This document shows positions 55,736 through 64,000 of a DNA stretch of 64,000 bases, piece after piece. Under the pieces are notes generated by a model. It did not search any database, was not told where the DNA came from, and saw nothing but the letters and a program-made list of their open reading frames with translations. Every line of letters starts with the position of its first letter. Position 1 is the stretch's first letter. The position numbers and the translations under genes were made by a program. Source of the stretch: Halisarca cf. caerulea (Eukaryota > Porifera > Demospongiae > Chondrillida > Halisarcidae); NCBI GenBank assembly GCA_963170055.1, contig CAUJGJ010000125.1, forward strand, positions 2,127,401-2,191,400, read 5' to 3'.

Positions 55736-58646
55736 ATGAATCACAAAGACGATTTGAAGTCACAGGAATGGTACTGGCCAAAAGCTGAACGGTTCGTATC
55801 GTGCGAATACGATAACTCAATACTTGTGGTGCCTTTGCAGTCGATGTAGAGTAGACCGAGTGCTTACAGATCACTGCAAATCGTTTTTGGTTACCTTTTG
55901 TGATTTTTGCTTATTTTGGTATCGATTGCTCATCCAGTAGAAGTGAAATAGCCGATGCCATGAAAGGAATGCCCGATGGCGCTTTTGTTGTGAGGAATTC
56001 CTCCTCCAGGGAAGGAGAATATACTTTAGTAGTGAGGTACGTCGAGTTAGCTAGCACTATTTGTTTCACCAGCTCGTCTTCTGGAGGATTTTTCTTTAAG
56101 CAACCCGTGGTTCAATCAATCAATGTAGTAATACTATACAGAATCCCTTTGGTAAAAGTGCCATCATTTGGACAGATGGTCCAACTTCACTGCAACTCGT
56201 CTGTTACATTAGACTGAATCTTAGACAATGCTGTTAGTCCATAGACCGAGCCATAGACCCTCGTGACTTATGAATCTCTTTGTAATGCAAACTGAACATT
56301 AAGTTTTTGATAAGTAGTAATTACCTTAAAAGTAGTAAATACCTTTTGTATCTTGTGCATTTTTATGCTACATTTTGTGATTGCAAGTAACCTTTTGCGT
56401 TTTGCAGGAAAGGAGGAACCACAAAACTTCTGAGAATCCTAGAATACAATTCTCAGTATGGCTTGGCTCATCATCTCATGTATGCATCCGTTGTTGAGCT
56501 GGTATCTTACTATCAGTGCCACACTTTGGCAGAATACAATCCCGGGTTGGACATTGCATTGCTGTACCCTGTGCCTGATCCACGGAGGGTGAGATTCTGT
56601 AAACTTGGTGTAGATAAGTATGAGAATGTGATGTGCACTATGTTGGACAATCAACATGGATGTCTGCAGTCTCCCCTCAGCTAATGCCTGGGGAAAGTAT
56701 ACACTGCCAATATTAAACAGAGTTTTCCTATCCTGTTTGAAATTTGGACATCAGATTTTTAAACTTTTAATTCATACAATTCCTGAATCCCAAGTCTACT
56801 AATGTCTAGTCTGGCCTGCTATGACCATCCCATATACCCCCACCCCCCAGCGCGTATGTGGGACAGTCGTAGCAGTCCAGGCTAACTAATCCCACACTCT
56901 ACAATGTTATCTATCATCAATATTGCCATGCAGCTGGTCTTTGACATTGAGCACCTTTTTTGATCACTGTTTGGCTTGTACGTATGTATGTGATAACTGT
57001 TGTTTTTGTCTGTGTATTATGTTAGCATTGCCCTGCTGTATTTTGTCTCAGAGGAAGGCCTCGGTGTCACTAAGAGGAATGATTGTCCGATTAAAGGAGG
57101 CTAACATAAGATATCGTGAGAAGCTAACAGAATATAATGAAATGCGTAAAGAATATTCTTTGTGTATAGATGTAAGCTAATGTTCCCATGCTTTATCTTT
57201 GATGCTATTAGCAGTGTTTTGTCTGTGTAGGTAGTATATGTGTACTTTGGCGAATAATTGATGGGCCGATCACGAGGTTTGCTACTTTCTTAGAAACTAC
57301 AGCAATTGCGCTTGGAGTTGGAGTCAGAGAGCAAAGTAGTACAGCTGTATGAGTCACAGAAAATTGAATATTTTGAATGTTTGAAAAGTGTTGGGGAATC
57401 AGAGAAGTTTTTGTGAGCTGAACTTTTTGATGAACTCAAATATGAATTGCTAGCATATTATGTGCTTGGTTGTCATTGTTAATCTTAGGTACTTGCAAAA
57501 TTTTGACCGAATGAAATACAAACTTACTGAATGTTTGGAGTGTTGTGATGACCTTAAAACTAAACTCCACTTGGCAGACATGCACTGCAGCCATCTTGAT
57601 GTAAGGATTAATGAGGTTAAGCCTGAATTGATAGAGCTTGAAAGGGAAAATTCAGAATTGACAAGGTTCATATACATCCCATAATATCTAACAATGTGGC
57701 TATTGATACGTTAAGTATTGTATGTAATGAATCTTCTCTTTGTTGTATACTTATTTCTTCAGTTGGCTTCAATGTCATGGCATAACTACCCGAGAACTGC
57801 AGAGGTACTTGCCACAAGTTAGTGATGAGAGCATTGTAGCTGGAGATAGGAAGGAAAACCTATATGACCTCTACTCCCGTCTACATCTTAGAGAGTGAGT
57901 TGTCCCTTCACTACTGCAACTGTCGTGGAACACTTACTTGTGTGCATTCTTTTTAACATGAACCATCTACTTCAATTTAGGTATGGTGAAGAACTGGATG
58001 ATTCCCTTTATGTTGTCAGTTGTATATATGTTGTACTGATGTGCAAGCATTTTACTAATACAGTGTCTTGTTGCTGGTCCTCCAGGATGCTCCGGTTGAC
58101 TTACGTGAAAAGATCCCACAGCTAGATTCTAGTGGGTGGCTTGCTAAGGAATTCAGGTCTGTATTTCTTACTCATGCATGTCTTTAGTGTTTTATTTTTC
58201 TACCACACTGTGTACTGTACAATAACTTGTATGTTTGCTTTGTACTTGTGTAGTCGAGTGGACTCAGTAAAATGCCTATCTAGTACACCAAATGGCACAT
58301 TTATCATTCGCCCTAAGAATTACTATGTGTTGGATGATGGTCACTCTTCAGAAAACAGTGCCCCAGTTCACACACACACTTTGGATATCATGTAAGTTAA
58401 ACTGAAAAAAACTGTAGTGAGATGTGTGTATATTAACTAGCTATAGTTTTCAGGTCTTCTAAAGGTGTTTTACATATACGGATATTTCAAGACAAGAGTG
58501 GAGGCTATGGATTTGCAGAACCTTTTAACATATCTTCAATTACAGAGCTTGTATTGTTTTACTCCAGCAATCCTCTTAATAGACACAACCCTAAATTACC
58601 ACCAGAACTGAAGCTGAACTACCCATACTTTTCAGAACATAAGTAG
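55736..58646 (+). CDS. PIK3R: PI3-kinase regulatory subunit, p50-like (gene B)
   Basis: Eleven exons: 55736-55791, 55938-56036, 56408-56588, 57052-57171, 57303-57412, 57489-57665, 57763-57894, 57981-58014, 58086-58156, 58254-58391 and 58454-58646, 436 residues, about the length of vertebrate p50-type subunits. The protein starts almost directly at the N-terminal SH2 (EWYWPKAERRSEI), with FVVRNS, GEYTLVVRKGGTTKLLRI and LLYPVPD. The inter-SH2 coiled coil spans residues about 112-290 (LRGMIVRLKEANIRYREKL, VKPELIELERE). The C-terminal SH2 has SSGWL, NGTFIIRPKN, GGYGFAEPFNI and LNRHNPKLP. The phosphotyrosine-binding Arg is kept in both SH2 domains. It lacks the proline-rich N-terminus of gene A. 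Several exon junctions match gene A in position and phase (for example after THTLDIM / THTLDVM), supporting a duplication. Confidence 0.93.
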
Positions 58647-58946
58647 TTTTTTTGAAACCTTTTTATACAGTAGACATGTGTAAATATGAACTTGGTTTTG
58701 TTGGAAGAAAAATTTATGGTCAGCCACTATTAAATACAGATCCATGTAATATTGGTATACATGTGCGCAAGGGAATGCATGTATTATATGTGTCTATGGT
58801 GTAGGTATATATGATATTACTGTATAGGATGGGTTTTAATTGCATATTGCAACATGTACTGCGTTTCAGGGCATGCACAGTAGATTGCATTTTTAAGAAT
58901 ATTTCCTAACATATAACTACATACAGACCAGGCTATTAATTGGTTA

Positions 58947-59244
58947 CAGGCCTGTAGCCAGGTTATGGGGGGGGGGGGGGGGGGTCTTCTGGCCAAAGTG
59001 GAACTCTTCGCTACGTAAATGGCCATTGTGGCTGATTACATTTTGCTGGACGGACAATCTGATCTTGAAGTATTTGGATACTAGCTTTATTTCATAAATC
59101 TAAAAAGTACTAGTTATAGTAAGTTCTCATGAAACAAGGCTATAGAATGTCTGTTTTATTTTCAGTGTTGTTTGCCAGGTGGAACTGGCTTCTAAGTGGG
59201 GGGGGTGCTTCTGCACCCCCCGAACCCCCCTGGCTACGGGCCTG
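58947..59244. mobile_element. TIR element with CAGGCC-GTAGCCAGG ends
   Basis: CAGGCCTGTAGCCAGG at the left and CCTGGCTACGGGCCTG at the right are inverted with one mismatch. About 298 bp, with a long G homopolymer near the left end and GGGGGTGC...GCACCCCCC near the right. Such ends recall non-autonomous hAT-like elements (inference). Confidence 0.75.
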
Positions 59245-59380
59245 GGTTATAATACATCTTTAATATTTGTGCCTAGCAATTAGCTAGCAATCATGCAGTG
59301 TTTATTTCAATGTAGCAATTAAAACCCATCCTACGGTATACAATCATCTCAAGCATAACACATTTGAACCTAGCTCTCTA

Positions 59381-59559
59381 GAATGAACCTCGGATACAAT
59401 GAACTCCATGATATAACACATAATATATTACAAACGCTAAGTAATTAGAATTTACATGCCTGCATGCACCTTGCATGCATGATGTAGCTAGAGCAAACAC
59501 CCAATATAGTAAGCCTCTTCTGTGGTCCTGCAGGTGTTTGTTACGGTGAGGTTTGACTG
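59381..59559. mobile_element. Small TIR element (CAGT-nn-AACC family, copy 9)
   Basis: A decayed left end (GAATGAACCTCGGATACAAT) and a good right end (TTACGGTGAGGTTTGACTG followed by TA). Confidence 0.55.
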
Positions 59560-60039
59560 TACAATTAATATTATGTGAGTATGCATGCTGTGTCTGAGTT
59601 TTAAATACTTTCCCCACATATTATACAAGATACCATAGAGTGGAAATTTTTGTGAGGTAATATTTTTACTATGTCCATGAATTGTACAGATTTGCAAAAA
59701 CTTTCACTGCAAAAATTTATACTTTATTACTATTATGTAATAAAAACATTATATAACAAAGATAGCCATCACATGCAACCTGCTATCAATAAGATCTCAA
59801 CACTCAACACAAATGTAAGTATATAATTAATATTATTATGCACCAGATCTGGATTGAACTTAAAAAAAGGGATTGGGAAATGTAAATGAACAAAAAAAAT
59901 TGGAATACTATGCACCAAACATCCTGCAAAAAAACAAGACAAAGAAATATGACCAGTATCATGTACACGTACAACATTTCAACACATAGCTGCATACAAA
60001 TTTAAAGAATAACCCAAAACACTGTATGCTGAAGACAAC

Positions 60040-60177
60040 TCACAAAAACATTAGGATGATGACAATTATGTTCCACATGGCAATAAAGATACGAAATTTC
60101 CGCATTGCCAAGAGCATTTCCCTTATTTTGTCTCCTAGCGTTGCTTGTACTTCCTCGCCAAAGTCTGCCTGCTTTGT
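60040..60177 (-). CDS. Exon of an unrecognised protein with a membrane segment
   Basis: After a good acceptor (AAACAG) the minus strand is open for 45 codons ending in TGA: a polar amphipathic part (QADFGEEVQATLGDKIREML) and a hydrophobic stretch (FRIFIAMWNIIVIILMFL) right at the end, as in a tail-anchored protein. The stop overlaps a GTGAGT that could be a donor, so it may instead be an internal exon. No partner exons were found further right before the repeats, so the gene is incomplete here. Family not recognised. Confidence 0.4.
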   Translation of the reverse strand, partial: TKQADFGEEVQATLGDKIREMLLAMRKFRIFIAMWNIIVIILMFL

Positions 60178-61235
60178 CTGTTTACTGCGCATAAAGAATA
60201 TATACTTATGTGTATTCATAGCTATTCCGAAAAAATGTAACTTTATACATCTTCACATGAAAATGAAAATACTCAAGCAACAGATTTAAAATACTTCGGT
60301 CCCTAACTATACAACACCACATTTTAGGGGGTTTCCATATGCATGCCATTGAATACAACTGCTAAATAGCAGGGTATATATGCCACTTGAGTGTAAGATC
60401 GTACACCATGATGAGCTAGGCCTAGGGATTTGATCTACGATCTTGGTGTAAGTACAGTAGCTGACAATTTCATGTCAGCAACAATGTTCATAAAATAACA
60501 CAATATATTTAATACATTATTTAAATCTGCCTAAATTCCAGGTGAACAATAATTTTGCATGAGACATGAAAAATAGTGAAATTTCTGTAGCAAATCCTAT
60601 ATTTACTTTGAATGCAACCCAAAATTCACACTTTGGATTATATAAACCATCAGTTAAAAGGAAAAGATATGGTAGTAGTCCCAGATTACTGACATCTATA
60701 AAGCTTTACCCATAAAAGTAGAGACATTCACAAACTGCATCATGTGAATGGGTGTGCATGTGTTCCAAATCTTGGTACCCTGAATGAGAAGGCTTTCATT
60801 ACAATCTCAGCAGACAGAAGAAAAGGCATGTTGGACCATAGATCTGTGATTGGATTGACATGCCTTCAGACACCCATGGAGAACAGTGAATCACATTACA
60901 TTATCATCCATACAAAAGCTATGACAATGAATCGACAACAAAGTAGTCCTTTCTGCAATTCAACAGTCTTCACCCAGTAAAATTTCTTATTCCTTGCATT
61001 ACACATGTTACAATAGCAGTACATAAGGGCTTCAGAAATTGAAACAATAAAGGTACATCTCTGATAGTAGAGGTTCAGCAGAGCTGCAGCATGTTGTGCA
61101 CAGGTCTACTGATGTGTGGATATTCAATAAACACAGAAAATGAAAATTAGGAGCACAATAGCAATGCATGAGCAAAACTTGAAATATAACAAACTGGGTT
61201 GCACTTTACATCGTTACTACTTATAATTATGCAAC

Positions 61236-61342
61236 AGTCTCAAGTAGCCAGACCCAAGTGATCCATCTGTACAAAGGAGAGGCTTAGAGGTCACATTTAA
61301 GAGGATCAAGGAGCTCAGTTGAGGGTCTGGCTACATGAGACT
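61236..61342. mobile_element. Short TIR element (GTCTC-nn-GTAGCC family, copy 2)
   Basis: AGTCTCAAGTAGCCAGACCC at the left is inverted as GGGTCTGGCTACATGAGACT. 107 bp. Confidence 0.75.
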
Positions 61343-61782
61343 ACTTATGCAATACATGTACAGAATTCCCTGATAGCACATCTGCATACAGAGTAACACA
61401 AAAGCTCACAGTCTGAAGTTCAAGATGGCTCCTGCATTCAGCAACAAAGTACTACACAGTACAGAGAGTAAGCAAAATATATAATATCATTGAGAAACAT
61501 ACACATTTGGGATTTAATTATGCAGATACTGTCATGGAATCTAGCCAAAGACAATATACAATCCAGCTATGTATGTCTTGAGCTGGGGCTGTTTTGCTAA
61601 AATTATGATAAAGTTATTACCACAATAATGTTCTACACTGCATACAAAATCCACATCATAAAAGTCATGTGGATATGGTTGCAAATGACTTCAGCATTGA
61701 TTTGACCAAGTATCTGACGCAGTACATGGATCCACATGATGGATTCAGTCCCAATTCCGGACTCATCATATACCATTTATCG

Positions 61783-61965
61783 TTAAGGTTGAGTGCCCTA
61801 ATTCCAAACACATTATCTCTTAGCCGACACAGAATGATCCAAGTTTTATTCTTCAGCAGCTGCTATTTTCTGTGTTAATGCTAATAAATGCCAGGCAAAA
61901 TGTCTCCAAATTTAGTTCCTGAGCTCAGGAAAAGTGGTGTCCGGAATTAGGGCACTCTAATTTAA
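61783..61965. mobile_element. TIR element (TAAGGTAGAGG family, copy 2)
   Basis: Starts TTAAGGTTGAGTGCCCTAAT and ends GGCACTCTAATTTAA. Its interior (TTAGCCGACACAGAA, AAGTTTTATTCTTC, TCCTGAGCTCAGGAAA) matches the element at 55039-55254 in inverse orientation. Confidence 0.75.
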
Positions 61966-62408
61966 CCTGCCAAGGTCAACAGTTAAAATTTAATGTGTGT
62001 ACGCTAGAATAGCACATATAAATAGCATGAATAAAGATGCACACATGAATTCATGATTTAGGGTAGCAAGCCTCGTGTAGTCAGTAGCCAGACCGTACTC
62101 GCCACTTATGGAGTCCAAGTGACCACAGAGTATCTATGAAGTGACGGTCTGGTGTGACATCACGATACTACAAAATACAGTCACAAAAAAAACAATCTAT
62201 GTTCCCCATCTCAACTTAAAATGACCATAAAAGGTTACAGGTACGGCTTGCATAATATCTGTTATGGTTGAACTAACCAAAATAGCAGTATGTCCCCAAT
62301 CATTTTCAGTCAAGAAACCATAGATACTCCAAGTATCTACTCCTACCATAGATACTCGACCTGCTACCGAACGAAGCAGTATCTAAATACTCGCCGTAGG
62401 CGCTTTTT

Positions 62409-62537
62409 ACATAGAAAATGGCGAACGAGCAACAAGGTCCAAAAGGTTCGGATTCCCTACAGTTGGGAGAGAAGGGTGCAGGAACCAATTGTGTAGATAA
62501 AGCGTTTTCATTTTCTGTCAATGGGGCTGTTGCAGGT
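62409..62537 (+). CDS. Candidate first coding exon, unknown gene
   Basis: ATG at 62419 in good context (AAAATGGCG) opens a frame MANEQQGPKGSDSLQLGEKG and about 20 more residues, to a consensus donor (GCAG|GTGAGT) near 62535. The surroundings are CpG-containing, like a promoter. No following exon is visible before the LINE, so it could equally be a gene whose rest lies outside the window or a captured promoter fragment. Low confidence. Confidence 0.25.
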
Positions 62538-63048
62538 GAGTGGCGATGGAACAATATACGGTAGGTACACCATAATTTTTCGTCCATCAAAGATAGAGCT
62601 CCAAGTAGTGTAAGACTCGGCGTAATCATAGATACTCTAGCCTAGCAACTACTATAGGAAGTGAGAGGAAGGTCTTTGTATAGCTTCTGATTTCAGTGCT
62701 AGAGTAATGAGAGGTGAAAATGTCAGAAAGGTCTTTTAGCACATTGGCTTTGTTTCATCTGACTTGATCAGGTATCAGGTATCAGGTAGCATTAATTAGA
62801 CTGGGTAGCCTTTAGCCAATGGCTATTCTCTCAGACGCTCAGTGAAAAGAAAAGAAACACAGTACAAAAAAAAACAGAGGGAAAAATCATGTTAAAGTAT
62901 AAAAACATGCATCAAGATTGTTAATTGGGTTCATTCATCAAGCAGTAAAAATAAAATGAAAACTGAATATTGATTATAATGTATAACCATGCTGTATGAG
63001 AAAGGGAAAAAACAAGAGTAAAAGATCATGCACATGCCAATACAAAGG

Positions 63049-64000
63049 TCAGTCCAGCAAGAGATCCGCACATTTGGCAGAGAAGGCCCGGAAATCCTTC
63101 ACCCCCTGGATGTCTGCATGGAGGGATTGCCACATAGCAGCACCAGTAAAGCTGAATGACCTCTGCCCGAAGGATGATCTTGTAACCGGAAGGTTTAGTT
63201 GACTCGAAGAGTGAAACCAGGTGTGATGGGAAGAGCTTGGAGCAGAGAAAAGCTGAGGTAGATAGGATGGACAAGGAGAAGAGAGGCACCTGAAGATAGT
63301 CTGAGAAAGATGAAGCTTCCTTCTGGAGGAAAGGGTGGATAGACCAAGATCATGACGAGCGGCAGAAGCAGAATAGTGTTTAGATCTACGAAGAACAGCA
63401 TGGCAAGCAAAGTTCAATAAGGATTCAAGGCGAAGGGACTCAGATTTGGTACAGCCAAACCACACAACATCACAATAGTCGAAGTGTGAGAGAATGTAGG
63501 ACTTGAGAAAAAGAAGCAGGAGAGACTGAGGAAGAAACCAAGAGAGGTGACAGAGTAAATTAGGGTTACGAGAGACCTTTTTACAAACTATGTCAATGTG
63601 GTCAACCCATGTGAGGGTGTCGTTGACTACTACTCCAAGGAATTTATAGCACCAAACCTGCTCCACACTACTATCATCAATCCTTATGGTTAAACTGCCA
63701 TCTACCATCTTTCTGCTAGAATGAATCAACATAGACTTGGTCTTTGACGCGTTGATCTTCAAGCCTTTTCTCTGGAGCCACAGGTTGGTAAGGTCCAGGC
63801 AAAGCTGTAAAGATGCTTGGATGGAGGAAAGACTGTCGCTGACAATGTAGATGGTAGTGTCATCTGCAAAGAGTACAGTGGAGTCGGGAGGAAGCACAGA
63901 AGGGAGATTATTGATAAAAACAGAGAAGAGAGTAGGTCCAAGTACAGATCCTTGTGGGACACCAGTGGAGGGGAAGCCAGGGGAAGAGTAAGAGTTATTG
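63049..64000 (-). mobile_element. CR1/L2-like LINE reverse transcriptase, C-terminal half, open
   Basis: The minus strand is open from the right edge to a stop at 63049. It encodes GVPQGSVLGPTLFSVFINNL (RT block 4), the catalytic FADDTTIY box, KTKSMLI, the YKFLGVVVNDTLTW block, the thumb (HFDYCDVVWFGC) and a C-terminal SFTGAAMWQSL-x6-VKDFRAFSAK segment typical of CR1/L2/Rex-like elements. No frameshift or stop is visible, so this copy is relatively young. It continues beyond the window; its 3' UTR extends left to about 62800. Confidence 0.85.

Noticed and set aside
62290..62640. Repeated CATAGATACTC motifs as element termini
   Set aside because: The copies are direct rather than inverted and no clear boundaries follow, so I left only the candidate exon.

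Overview
The window is eukaryotic and animal: the genes have many short exons with GT/AG introns, the DNA is AT-rich and full of TA and CA microsatellites, small inverted-repeat transposons and retroelement fragments. Gene content is metazoan (classical SH2-iSH2-SH2 PI3-kinase regulatory subunits, a multi-repeat transmembrane cadherin). Fairly short introns, a DLG-type TKL kinase of a kind I associate with sponge and cnidarian expansions, and a cadherin with no obvious vertebrate relative suggest an early-branching animal, probably a sponge. That placement is inference. One 200-base assembly gap (24001-24200) falls inside a helicase exon.

Layout. 1-740: 3' part of an unrecognised gene (+). 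740-5560: repeats (small TIR elements, LINE-like fragments, microsatellites). 5568-16636 (-): a 15-exon gene joining an N-terminal kinase domain, a long coiled coil and a C-terminal Cys/His motif. 17773-19092 (-): SPRYD3-like, intronless. 19160-28492 (-): ERCC3/XPB helicase of TFIIH, about 33 exons. 28635-31810 (+): calreticulin with signal peptide and KDEL tail, divergent from ERCC3 across a 142-bp shared promoter that carries a textbook ER stress response element. 33333-50198 (-): a 9-exon gene for a roughly 2331-residue cadherin (signal peptide, Ser-rich mucin-like repeats, EGF, about 14 cadherin repeats, one membrane segment, short tail); its largest intron holds a decayed Penelope-like retroelement, a SINE-like repeat and a possible nested gene. 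51209-54947 (-) and 55736-58646 (+): two complete PI3K p85/p55-type regulatory subunit genes arranged head to head. 58647-64000: repeats, a terminal-exon candidate, a first-exon candidate and the 3' part of a CR1/L2-like LINE running off the end.

For five genes (kinase-coiled coil, calreticulin, cadherin and both PI3K subunits) I read exon ends from splice sites; the summed coding lengths are divisible by three and phases agree at every junction, which is the main support for the models. Functionally the window mixes DNA repair/transcription (XPB), ER folding (calreticulin), adhesion (cadherin) and lipid-kinase signalling; I see no sign that these neighbours form one pathway. The most noteworthy features are the head-to-head PI3K subunit pair, the exact ERSE at calreticulin, the kinase-coiled-coil architecture, and the novel-looking cadherin.
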